Origin: Phycisphaerales bacterium UBA2266
GTDB taxonomy: Bacteria; Planctomycetota; Phycisphaerae; Sedimentisphaerales; Anaerobacaceae
Direction of reading: 5' to 3'
NCBI GenBank assembly: GCA_002347125.1
Contig: DDXG01000166.1
Location: 351 to 7,660 of the forward strand
DNA: 7,310 bases
Part shown: positions 1-5,798 of the stretch, in pieces
How the letters are laid out: each line of letters opens with the position of its first letter
How positions within the stretch are numbered: the first letter of the stretch is position 1
Position numbers and translations under genes: made by a program
The notes under the pieces: generated by a model
What the model was told of the DNA's origin: nothing
What the model saw: the letters and a program-made list of their open reading frames with translations, nothing else
Database searches by the model: none

Positions 1-711
1 AACATGGGCGCCTACGGCGGCACGCCGTGGGCAAGCAAAAGCCTGCCCCCTTGGCGGATGTGCGTGAGGGTCTACCTTGAAGACGGCCTGACACCGCTGG
101 AGCCGGTGGAAGGCTACCCGCCGCCGGACTGCAACGAGCCCGGCGCCCCGTTCGTCTATGCGCCCGTCTCGGTGGGCGCGAAGTTGACGTTCGTGGTATC
201 CTCAAGCCGCGCCGGCGCCTGGAACAGCGACCTGCTCATGCGTGCTCCTTACCGCTCCCGCGGCCGGATTACATGCAGAGGCGACGGCTGCGTCGACTCG
301 CTGCTGCCTGCCGCCGGCACGCGCACAATGCTGTACTCATGGGCGGACAGCACGTTCAGCGGGCTTTCACAGAGCGGCCATCGCACCGCCATGCCGGGAG
401 ACTGGTACGTCGTGGACTTTGAGGCGACGGCGCCGGGCCGATGTGTTGTTGAGTTCGACCACTGGGACCCCGCGAACTCCAACGTGCCCTGGACGGTGCG
501 AGAATTGCATTTCACGCATGTGCGTCTGCCGGACCTGGACGGTAGCGGCTGTGTAGACTTCAAAGACCTGGCCCTTATGGCCCAACAGTGGATGCGAACC
601 GATTGCGTCGAGCCGGACGGCTGTGGGGGGGTGGACCTCGACGCCGACGGGGCCGTAGGGTTCGAGGATGTCCGAGGGCTTGCGGAACGCTGGCTGGAGC
701 AGTCCGACTAA
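1..711 (+). CDS. C-terminal part of a secreted dockerin-tailed protein (5' end outside window)
   Basis: The frame is open from the first base, and the first residues (NMGAYGGTPWASKS) match the closing segment of planctomycete parallel beta-helix proteins. The ATG at 4 is therefore probably internal and the gene starts upstream of the window. About 160 residues follow that look beta-rich (VGAKLTFVVSSS, DWYVVDFEATAPG), perhaps a sandwich domain; I cannot name its family. The tail (532-708) carries two EF-hand-like calcium loops of the type I dockerin kind, DLDGSGCVDFKDL and DLDADGAVGFEDV, each followed by a short helix (ALMAQQW, RGLAERW). In this phylum such tails are common on secreted proteins without a classical cellulosome, so the binding partner is unknown. 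It ends in TAA with about 110 bases before the next gene. The dockerin call is strong; the role of the whole protein is not known. Confidence 0.8.
   Translation, partial: NMGAYGGTPWASKSLPPWRMCVRVYLEDGLTPLEPVEGYPPPDCNEPGAPFVYAPVSVGAKLTFVVSSSRAGAWNSDLLMRAPYRSRGRITCRGDGCVDSLLPAAGTRTMLYSWADSTFSGLSQSGHRTAMPGDWYVVDFEATAPGRCVVEFDHWDPANSNVPWTVRELHFTHVRLPDLDGSGCVDFKDLALMAQQWMRTDCVEPDGCGGVDLDADGAVGFEDVRGLAERWLEQSD
532..702 (+). other. Type I dockerin domain, two calcium-binding repeats
   Basis: Two duplicated loops fit the D-x-D-x-(S/D)-G-x(5)-D pattern. The first begins at Asp 532-534 (DLDGSGCVDFKD) and the second at Asp 634-636 (DLDADGAVGFED). A Cys-containing linker (DCVEPDGCGG) separates them. Loop residues 1, 3, 5 and 12 are Asp or Ser/Asp in both, so both loops look able to bind calcium. 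Confidence 0.75.
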
Positions 712-748
712 TCCGTGCCGCTATACCGGCAAGATTCCCGGAATATGT

Positions 749-777
749 TTGACAACTCGCCCCGCTGATCGTAAATG
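749..777 (+). promoter_or_regulatory. Candidate sigma70-type promoter for the prepilin gene
   Basis: A perfect TTGACA at 749-754 is followed after 17 bases by TAAATG (772-777), which matches TATAAT at only three positions. It lies in the 112-bp gap after the dockerin gene and would give a leader of about 40 bases before the GTG at 824. The -35 is good and the -10 poor, so this is only a candidate. Confidence 0.3.
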
Positions 778-823
778 TCGGCGTTGCTGTGCGACGGCAA
801 CTTCGTAATGTGAATACGCCAGC

Positions 824-1762
824 GTGGAAAACAGCACGAACCACATTCGAATGGGGGCGGGCCGGGCTTGCTTGTACTGCGGGGGCCGCGAATATGCTGC
901 CTTCACAGTCGTTGAACTCCTGGTGGTCATCTCCATAATCTCTCTCCTGCTGGCTATCCTCCTGCCGGGTTTGGAGGGTGTGCGCCGCCGGGCCCGCCAA
1001 CTGCTCACGGCCGCCAACCAGCGACAGATCGTCGCCGGCGTCAGTTTTTATGCATCGGACAACTCGCAGCATTATCCCGCGTCGGTGGCCAGGGTCGGAT
1101 TGGCCAGGTCGTGGAACTGGGGGGAGCCCTTCATCCTGTCGAGTCCGCGCACCTATGTGCCCATGCGAACCAACCGAAGCATCGCCGCGTATCTCCAGCC
1201 TTACCTGCCCGGTCCCGACGTGATCAGCTGCCCGTGCGCCCCCGGCAAATCACCGTTGCTTGCGGAGTTCTGGGCCGGAGGCAGCACGTGGTCCAACCCC
1301 GGGATGCCGAGCAGCGACGGCTGGCTCAAGGGCACCTATTGCTTCTACTGGAGCTACGAGGGGCTGGTTGGCGGCAAGCCCCTGACGGGTCCATACGACA
1401 CGCTGGGCGGCGCCGGGTCGGGGCGTCTGCTGACAAGCTGCTATCTCGGCCGGAATTCGGCCCGCAGCGGCGACGCCTTCGCGAGCTGCCAGCCCTCCGG
1501 CCGGCCGCAGCGCAGTGTTGGCGATTGCGGCGAGACAGACTTCTGGACATTCGGTGATGGGACGCTCGCCGGTATCGGCAGAATCACCGCGACTTTTCAC
1601 GCCGGCTACGCCGATGGACACATCGAGGGCTATTCCGCCGCCGACACGGTCATTATGGATGTCATCCTTCGCCGGGCGGATGTGGGCCGCGCGGCCGTCC
1701 CATATCCATGCGAGCCTAAGCTCACAGGGCAGTTTCTCATCCCCGCCGCGGCCGTAGAGTGA
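824..1762 (+). CDS. Prepilin-type N-terminal cleavage/methylation domain protein (H-Xn-DG type)
   Basis: This is a pilin-like protein of 312 residues, expected to be inserted in the inner membrane, cut by prepilin peptidase and assembled or displayed through a type IV pilus/type II secretion-like system. The N-terminus has a 26-residue leader and then AFTVVELLVVISIISLLLA. The predicted cut is A26/F27, with Glu31 at mature position 5 and Pro48 at position 22, both pilin landmarks. The residue at -1 is Ala rather than the usual Gly. A positively charged segment (RRRARQLLTAANQRQI) follows the helix, as in the planctomycete DUF1559-like group. The C-terminal FHAGYADGH resembles the H-X9-DG signature but is shorter. 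The start is a GTG without a clear ribosome-binding site; ATG at 851 is an alternative that leaves the prepilin motif intact. The leader carries an unusual CLYCGG. The stop overlaps a palindrome shared with lexA. Confidence 0.82.
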   Translation: MENSTNHIRMGAGRACLYCGGREYAAFTVVELLVVISIISLLLAILLPGLEGVRRRARQLLTAANQRQIVAGVSFYASDNSQHYPASVARVGLARSWNWGEPFILSSPRTYVPMRTNRSIAAYLQPYLPGPDVISCPCAPGKSPLLAEFWAGGSTWSNPGMPSSDGWLKGTYCFYWSYEGLVGGKPLTGPYDTLGGAGSGRLLTSCYLGRNSARSGDAFASCQPSGRPQRSVGDCGETDFWTFGDGTLAGIGRITATFHAGYADGHIEGYSAADTVIMDVILRRADVGRAAVPYPCEPKLTGQFLIPAAAVE

Positions 1763-1774
1763 GCGGGCCGCTCA
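1760..1774. terminator. Palindrome containing both stop codons of the convergent genes
   Basis: TGAGCGGGCCGCTCA is a perfect 7-bp inverted repeat around one central G. Its first three bases are the prepilin stop and its last three are the lexA stop on the other strand. It could serve as a compact bidirectional terminator, but neither side has a T-tract, and steric limits reduce the usable stem to about 5-6 bp. The palindrome is certain; the terminator role is an inference. Confidence 0.35.
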
Positions 1775-2431
1775 AAGCCGGCGCATCAGCCCCACGACTA
1801 CGGCTTCTATCCGGCAGTTGCGGGCGTAGATCGGTTCATACTCGCTGTTGGCCGGTTCGAGTCTGGCGCGATCAGGCTCGCGGAAGAATCGCTTGAGCGT
1901 GGCGGCCTGGTCATCGACTATGGCCACGACAAGCTGGCCGTCGGCGGCGAGCGGCGACCGTTTGCAGATCACATAGTCGCCGTCGCGGATGTCGTCGTCG
2001 ATCATGCTATCGCCGCGGACCTCAAGCGCGAACAGGTCATCGGATAACCCGAAGTAGGAGGTCAGGGTCAGTGTGTCGGCGTTCTCGACCGCCTCAATGG
2101 GCGTACCGGCGGCGACGACCCCGGCCAGCGGAATGCCCATCTCGGCCGGCGGCTCGCCGGTGGCGGACTCGCCCGGATCATCCAGCAGTGCGAGCGCTTC
2201 GCTGGTTGGCATCAAAGAGCGTGCTCTGCCCGGCTCCGCGGAAAGAAGGCCTTTTTCGCGGAGCTGCGCTATGTGCTCGAAGATGGTACTTCGGCTGAGG
2301 TTGAGGCGCCTGGCCAGTTCCGTGATCGTAGGGGAGCAGCAGTTGCCGCGCCTTGACGCGGCGATGGCGTCGAGAAGCTGGAGTTGACGCGGCGTCATGC
2401 GGAGGCCGCGAGGATTGGATGGCTCGTTCAT
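1772..2431 (-). CDS. lexA: LexA-type SOS repressor (self-cleaving, peptidase S24)
   Basis: Transcriptional repressor of the DNA-damage response, inactivated by RecA-stimulated self-cleavage. The protein has 219 residues, near the usual 200-240. Residues 12-75 form the winged helix-turn-helix (MTPRQLQLLDAI, then ITELARRLNLSRSTIFEHI and a basic wing). Residues 98-219 form the S24 domain: cleavage site A108-G109 in VVAAGTP, nucleophile S142 in GDSMIDDDIRDGDYV, and general base K180 in ATLKRFF. The Ser-Lys spacing (38) is close to the E. coli value. The start is the ATG at 2431, preceded on the minus strand by AAGGAG about 10 bases upstream. The frame stays open for about 1.3 kb beyond this start, but that part is antisense to the DUF62 gene and lacks LexA character. 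No familiar SOS box (CTGT-N8-ACAG or GAAC-N4-GTTC) was seen upstream, so its operator may be lineage-specific. Confidence 0.95.
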   Translation of the reverse strand: MNEPSNPRGLRMTPRQLQLLDAIAASRRGNCCSPTITELARRLNLSRSTIFEHIAQLREKGLLSAEPGRARSLMPTSEALALLDDPGESATGEPPAEMGIPLAGVVAAGTPIEAVENADTLTLTSYFGLSDDLFALEVRGDSMIDDDIRDGDYVICKRSPLAADGQLVVAIVDDQAATLKRFFREPDRARLEPANSEYEPIYARNCRIEAVVVGLMRRL

Positions 2432-2740
2432 GGATGACCCTCTCCTTGGGGAATTGAATGGGATGCCCAACGGCCGGGGGGAACTCGGCAACGCTCTGGA
2501 GAGAGCCGACACCAGGGCCGATACAGAGGCCCGCCAGTTCCGCCAACGACCTGAGTACGCCCAGAAGCGGCGAAGGACCCAGATCGGGGGTCTCCGTCTG
2601 GCCGGGCCAAACGGACGTGTAGTCGCCGCCCGGTCCGAAGCGGCAGACGGCCGGAAAGTCGTGATCGTCCGTGATTCGCATGTTTGCATCCTGTCCGTGT
2701 GATTCAGTAAGCGGCGGGTATACGCGCCCGGCCAGGTAGT

Positions 2741-2770
2741 TTTATCGTCAGGGCGAGCCGAAATACCCAA
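2741..2770 (-). promoter_or_regulatory. Candidate promoter toward lexA
   Basis: On the minus strand TTGGGT (2770-2765), an 18-base spacer and GATAAA (2746-2741) give a weak sigma70-like match in the AT-richer patch. It would start a transcript near 2734, about 50 bases before the ATG at 2681 and 300 before lexA. It is consensus-based only. Confidence 0.2.
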
Positions 2771-2816
2771 ACAAAAACCGAACAAATCGGCGAGGTCATC
2801 GCATTTTCCCGGCGTC

Positions 2817-2846
2817 TTGGGCCGGCTCGGCAGGCAGGGGGATAAT
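2817..2846 (+). promoter_or_regulatory. Candidate promoter for the DUF62 gene
   Basis: TTGGGC (2817-2822), an 18-base spacer and GATAAT (2841-2846, five of six to consensus) would start a transcript near 2853 with a leader of about 160 bases. A second GATAAT at 2915-2920 has no convincing -35. Both are consensus-based only. Confidence 0.3.
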
Positions 2847-2929
2847 ATGGGACGATCGGGGATCCGGCGGCGCACTGCGGACGACTTTTTTCGTGCTTTC
2901 GTCGGCCGGCCGGAGATAATACAGGGCGG

Positions 2930-2948
2930 CAGGCCGCCGGACGGCCTG
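2930..2948 (+). promoter_or_regulatory. GC-rich hairpin in the DUF62 gene leader
   Basis: CAGGCCG and CGGCCTG form a perfect 7-bp stem around the loop CCGGA, 68 bases upstream of the ATG at 3017. There is no T-tract after it, so it is more likely a leader structure than a terminator. I do not see a recognisable SAM or SAH riboswitch core around it. Confidence 0.3.
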
Positions 2949-3016
2949 TGGATGGCAACTGTAGATTCGATGGGTCGAGGACCCGCGGCCGTGGGGTGCG
3001 GCCCAGTGAGGTGCAG

Positions 3017-3742
3017 ATGGTTGTACTGTTGACGGATTTTGGCCAAAGCGAATACGTCGGCGTCATGAAGGGCATTGTCTACAGCATTTGCCCGACGGCG
3101 ACCGTGGTTGACCTGTGCCATGAGATAAGCCCCCAGTGCGTGATTGAAGGCGCCTGGGTCCTGGGCAACAGCGTCCGTTATTTCCCCGCCGGGTCGGTAT
3201 TCTGCTGCGTCGTGGACCCCGGTGTCGGGACGCAGCGGCGGGCCGTGGCGGTCAAAGCAGGGGAGTACTACTTCGTCGGCCCGGACAACGGTCTGCTCTG
3301 GGCCGCGGTCAGCGGCTTGGAGGCGATGGATATCCGCGAGATCGAGGTTCCCGTCGGGGCGAGCAGGACGTTTCACGGACGCGATGTTTTCGCGCGGGTG
3401 GCTGCACGGATCGAAAACGGCGGCTTTGAGGCGGTCGGTCGGCTCGTGGAGACCATGAAGAAGCTGGAGTTCTACCGGGACGGCCGTGAGGGCATGATCG
3501 TCCGCATCGACCGGTTTGGCAATGTCGTCACGAATCTGCCGGCCAGCGATCAGGACCAGTACCGCGTCATGGTGGGCCCGCATGACGGTATGTTGAATTT
3601 CCGCGAGACCTACGACGCCGCCCGCGACGGGGAACTGTTCATCATCGAAGGCTCGTGCAGAACCCTTGAATTGAGCGTCAAGAACGACAGCGCCAACGAC
3701 GCCCTCAAGGTCGCCGTGGGCGAAAAGATCCAGATGGCGTAG
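3017..3742 (+). CDS. SAM hydroxide adenosyltransferase (DUF62 / S-adenosyl-L-methionine hydrolase family)
   Basis: Belongs to the fluorinase/chlorinase superfamily. Characterised non-halogenase members use an activated water to split SAM into adenosine and methionine in the cytoplasm; the physiological role is unsettled. The 241-residue product has the family opening LLTDFGQSEYVGVMKG (residues 4-19). It also has the Asp-Arg-His set typical of the hydroxide-using branch: D67 in VVDPGVG, R74 seven residues later, and H120 in TFHGRDVFA. The C-terminal domain carries RIDRFGNVVTN (163-173). I chose the ATG at 3017 because family members begin directly with the LLTDFG strand and GAGGT lies just upstream; an ATG at 2948 would add 23 uncharacteristic residues. 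It transcribes away from lexA and toward the isomerase gene, 177 bases away. Substrate is inferred from motifs. Confidence 0.92.
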   Translation: MVVLLTDFGQSEYVGVMKGIVYSICPTATVVDLCHEISPQCVIEGAWVLGNSVRYFPAGSVFCCVVDPGVGTQRRAVAVKAGEYYFVGPDNGLLWAAVSGLEAMDIREIEVPVGASRTFHGRDVFARVAARIENGGFEAVGRLVETMKKLEFYRDGREGMIVRIDRFGNVVTNLPASDQDQYRVMVGPHDGMLNFRETYDAARDGELFIIEGSCRTLELSVKNDSANDALKVAVGEKIQMA

Positions 3743-3770
3743 GAATAGCAAGCATCAAATGAGAAATTGA

Positions 3771-3790
3771 ATCTCGACGGACGTCGGGAT
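3771..3790 (+). terminator. Weak hairpin after the DUF62 gene
   Basis: ATCTCGAC and GTCGGGAT pair over 8 bp with one T-G wobble around the loop GGAC, 28 bases after the stop codon. No T-run follows. It is a possible terminator or RNA-stabilising hairpin. Confidence 0.3.
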
Positions 3791-3841
3791 AGCAAAGTGC
3801 AAAACTATGGCAGGCTCGCCGCACGCAGTATGGGCTCTTTG

Positions 3842-3864
3842 ATCCTTTCGCGGCGCGAAGGGAT
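3842..3864. promoter_or_regulatory. Hairpin upstream of the isomerase gene
   Basis: ATCCTTTCGC and GCGAAGGGAT form a 10-bp stem with one T-G wobble and a three-base loop, 56 bases before the GTG at 3920. No T-tract follows on either strand. It may end the preceding transcript, structure the leader of the isomerase mRNA, or be an operator. Confidence 0.35.
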
Positions 3865-3919
3865 GGTATGTCCCTTAGCCTGAAGTCTGGCGCCGGCAGC
3901 CTAACGATGGAGGTGTCTT

Positions 3920-4768
3920 GTGCTCAAGCTCGGAATGCACGTGGACAACTGGCGTCATCTGGACGTCTCGTATGAACCGGCCTGCGAATTCGCCAGGAAG
4001 TGGGGCTTGGGATATGTCGAGTTCGGCACCATCGACGGCGACTACTTCATCCAGGCCCTCGGCTACAATCCGCACATTCCGCTGCATTCGGACCCGCTCA
4101 AGCTCAAGGCCTACGTCGATTCGCTGGGCCTGAAGGTCTCGCAGCTCGACGCGGCCTTCCCGATGTCCAGCCCGGAAGGGCAGTATCGCGGCATCGCCTA
4201 CACGTGCCGGGCCATCCAGTTTGCCAAGGCCCTCGATTGCCCGTGCGTGGACACCACCGACGGCGGCCGCAAGCCCGAGGGCTACACCGATGATGAGGTC
4301 ATGGGCCTGATCAGGCACTACTATCGCGTAGTCCTCGAATGGGCCGAGCGTTATGATATGATCATCAACGTCGAGCCGCACGGCCCGTACACGACGGACC
4401 CGGACTGCATGGAGCAGATACTGGGCATGTTCGATTCACCGTATCTGCGGATGAACTTCGACACCGGCAACACCTTCATCGCCGGCCGCGACCCCGTCGC
4501 CTTCCTGAATCGCTTCCGCCACAAGGTCTCGCACGTCCATATCAAGGACGTCAGCCCGGAGCTGGCCGCGGCCGTCCGAGGCGGCCAGACGGGCATCGCC
4601 TCCAGCGTCGTCGGCATTGGCGAGGGCGTCAACGCCGACAACATCGCCGGCTGCATCGAAGTCCTCAAGAAGGTCGACTTCGACGGCGTCCTCTCCATAG
4701 AATGCAATGCCGCCCCCGGCAAAATGGAACAAAGCGTAGAGTGGCTCCGAAAGCAAATTGCGTCGTGA
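3920..4768 (+). CDS. Sugar phosphate isomerase/epimerase family protein (xylose isomerase-like TIM barrel)
   Basis: A cytoplasmic TIM barrel of 282 residues from the AP-endonuclease-2/xylose isomerase-like superfamily, whose members mostly isomerise or epimerise sugars, inositols or hydroxypyruvate with a divalent metal. The expected metal and catalytic residues are visible at the ends of barrel strands: E152 in NVEPHG, D181 in MNFDTGN, H207 in HVHIKD and E261 in LSIECN. The order and spacing resemble D-tagatose 3-epimerase-type enzymes. The N-terminus (LKLGMHVDNW) is the first strand. The start is GTG at 3920 with a strong GGAGG six bases upstream, so it is well fixed. The actual substrate cannot be read from the sequence: no transporter, kinase or dehydrogenase lies beside it. 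The DUF62 gene is 177 bases upstream on the same strand with hairpins between, so an operon is doubtful. Confidence 0.88.
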   Translation: MLKLGMHVDNWRHLDVSYEPACEFARKWGLGYVEFGTIDGDYFIQALGYNPHIPLHSDPLKLKAYVDSLGLKVSQLDAAFPMSSPEGQYRGIAYTCRAIQFAKALDCPCVDTTDGGRKPEGYTDDEVMGLIRHYYRVVLEWAERYDMIINVEPHGPYTTDPDCMEQILGMFDSPYLRMNFDTGNTFIAGRDPVAFLNRFRHKVSHVHIKDVSPELAAAVRGGQTGIASSVVGIGEGVNADNIAGCIEVLKKVDFDGVLSIECNAAPGKMEQSVEWLRKQIAS

Positions 4769-4829
4769 TCGTGCAAGGCACGCTGTCGCGGAGCATACCA
4801 TCTCATGGCCTCCCGGACGAACCGAAGTG

Positions 4830-4923
4830 GTAGGGTGGGCAAGTGCCGTTCTTGCCCACGCGGTCCAATCGGATGCGCGATTCTGCGGGGGAGTCCGCGT
4901 GTGCAACAAGTTGCACACCCTAC
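4830..4923. repeat. 94-bp palindromic element made of two tandem hairpins with shared terminal repeats
   Basis: The ends are inverted repeats: GTAGGGTGGGCAA (4830-4842) against TTGCACACCCTAC (4911-4923), matching at 12 of 13. Inside, GTGGGCAAG/CTTGCCCAC (4835-4859) is a perfect 9-bp stem with a 7-base loop, and GTGTGCAAC/GTTGCACAC (4899-4918) is a second perfect 9-bp stem. CACGCGG (4857-4863) also pairs with CCGCGTG (4895-4901), giving an alternative long fold. This is the architecture of a REP/BIME- or MITE-like dispersed element. No second copy lies in the window. Confidence 0.6.
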
Positions 4924-4934
4924 GACTACTGAGC

Positions 4935-4966
4935 CGGGAGTGTATATGGAACCAAGTCAACTCCCG
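4935..4966. repeat. Inverted repeat, 7-bp arms
   Basis: CGGGAGT (4935-4941) and ACTCCCG (4960-4966) pair perfectly across an 18-base loop containing TATATGG. It lies 11 bases after the palindromic element. Function unknown. Confidence 0.45.
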
Positions 4967-4970
4967 TGGC

Positions 4971-4991
4971 GGGCATCACGTCGTGACGCCC
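4971..4991. repeat. Near-perfect 21-bp palindrome
   Basis: GGGCATCACG (4971-4980), a single central T, then CGTGACGCCC (4982-4991). The arms match at 9 of 10 positions. A compact dyad like this could be a protein-binding site or part of a structured RNA. Confidence 0.4.
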
Positions 4992-5284
4992 CCGGTGGCC
5001 GCGAGGGGCGTTTGTCGCATTGTGGGCAACCAGCAGCAGAGGTGCAAGTCTACACTCGCGAGGGCTTGCGCGGACCGTGGCCGCGCCGTACCGGCTCTAA
5101 AATGGGTGGCTGTCCCTCTCGCGTCCTTATCGCATCTGGGCGTGGCCTACGCAACCCATGGATAGGGTCCTCAACAACGTAATAGCGGTGACCGACAACT
5201 GGCGACGCTGCGAACAAGCCACTTGAGAGAGTCCATCTTGGTGCTGGCGACGTCAATGGCGCAAGGAGTTGTTTCCTCTCTCCG

Positions 5285-5770
5285 TCATCGCCTCCGGACG
5301 AACAAGGCGCCCACGCCCAGGAGCACGCTCGTCATGGGCTCAGGGGTGTTCTGAATGAAGAAATTCCACTCGATGTCGTTCGCTCCGACCATCTCATACA
5401 CATTGATCCGAACAAGGGAGTGATCATCGAGAGCGGAGTAAGTGAACACGAAGTGATCCGCGCATGGCACCGGAGGGCACTCGGGCGGACCGACGGCCAC
5501 AAAGAACCACGCTCCTGGAAAGCCCACCTCGATGGGATCCGCCAGCGTGCCGAGCGAGCCGCGCACATCGGGGCCTGAATCAGAACCCACCATTGCGGCA
5601 GAGGTTTCGTCCGTCAGCTCGATGATGCCATAATAGGGCGACCCATCCGACGACACCACAATCGAGATGCTCTCACCAATCGAACAAGTCCACGCGCTGG
5701 GCTTGACCGTCATTGCATGGCCGCCGCGCACGGCGGTTAGAGACAGTGCAACCAGCAATAACCTTCTCAT
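5285..5770 (-). CDS. Small secreted PEP-CTERM sorting-domain protein
   Basis: A protein of 161 residues. Residues 1-19 form a signal peptide (MRRLLLVALSLTAVRGGHA, likely cut after A19). The body is a beta-rich domain I do not recognise, with Cys residues in WTCSIGE and PPECPPVPCADH. The C-terminus TPEPMTSVLLGVGALFVRRR has the three parts of a PEP-CTERM signal: Pro-Glu-Pro, a short hydrophobic stretch and an Arg cluster. Such proteins are exported, handled by an exosortase, and usually end up outside the cell or in extracellular polymer. The start at 5770 is fixed by AAAGGAG six to seven bases upstream and by the signal peptide beginning there. The frame extends to an ATG at 5842, but that adds basic residues spanning a palindrome. 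It diverges from the PLD gene. The tail call is good; the role of the body is unknown. Confidence 0.82.
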   Translation of the reverse strand: MRRLLLVALSLTAVRGGHAMTVKPSAWTCSIGESISIVVSSDGSPYYGIIELTDETSAAMVGSDSGPDVRGSLGTLADPIEVGFPGAWFFVAVGPPECPPVPCADHFVFTYSALDDHSLVRINVYEMVGANDIEWNFFIQNTPEPMTSVLLGVGALFVRRR

Positions 5771-5798
5771 CACCTTCTCCTTTCGTAATTCGCGCACC

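Larger units (their letters stand above)
2432..3016. other. Divergent intergenic region between lexA and the DUF62 gene
   Basis: 585 bases without a confident gene. It should contain both divergent promoters. A short AT-richer patch lies near 2740-2795. On the minus strand, positions 2681 to 2432 read as a coding-like frame starting at ATG 2681 (MRITDDHDFPAVCRF...), with an AGGA 8 bases upstream. By hand count GC at codon positions 1/2/3 is about 69/52/76%, as expected for a GC-rich gene. This frame runs on inside lexA to a stop at 2178, so it is either an overlapping gene, a decayed one, or chance. A 7-bp hairpin lies at 2930-2948, and a T6 run (2886-2891) follows a weak 4-bp stem. Confidence 0.5.
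4769..5284. other. Gene-free region rich in inverted repeats
   Basis: 516 bases between the isomerase gene and the PEP-CTERM gene. Reading frames here give Arg/Pro/Ser-rich, family-less translations, so I call no gene. A 5-bp hairpin CGTGC-aag-GCACG (4770-4782) directly follows the isomerase stop. Beyond it lie a 94-bp palindromic element (4830-4923) and inverted repeats at 4935-4966, 4971-4991 and 5068-5086. The 5100-5284 part shows no structure I can name. The block could be a structured RNA, a dispersed repeat, or remains of mobile DNA. Confidence 0.6.

Noticed and set aside
575..1072. Minus-strand frame of 165 codons
   Set aside because: It lies across the dockerin tail and the prepilin start, both clear plus-strand genes, and its translation matches no family I know.
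2397..2702. Plus-strand frame of 101 codons opposite the lexA upstream region
   Set aside because: It is the aligned antisense of the minus-strand coding-like frame, and its GC by codon position (about 76/52/69%) fits a shadow better than a gene.
2432..3751. Open minus-strand frame extending lexA to a 659-residue protein
   Set aside because: The upstream part is antisense to the DUF62 gene in an aligned frame, is Arg/Pro/Asp-rich without LexA character, and lexA has its own strong ribosome-binding site and ATG at 2431.
3875..4381. Minus-strand frame of 168 codons within the isomerase gene
   Set aside because: Antisense shadow of a gene with intact metal-binding residues and a strong ribosome-binding site.
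4830..4991. CRISPR array
   Set aside because: The repeats are inverted and differ from one another; there are no evenly spaced direct repeats with spacers and no cas gene.
5040..5075. GGTGCAAGTC-like stretch resembling group II intron or tRNA T-arm sequence
   Set aside because: Neither a group II intron domain V nor a cloverleaf with acceptor and anticodon arms can be drawn around it.
5098..5117. AAAATGGGTGGCTGTCCC, which resembles repeats seen in some planctomycete genomes
   Set aside because: The likeness is from memory only, there is one copy here, and no paired arm or transposase is present.
4805..5182. Possible 125-residue protein in the repeat-rich gap
   Set aside because: The frame runs straight through the palindromic element, the translation is low-complexity Arg/Pro/Gly, and there is no ribosome-binding site.
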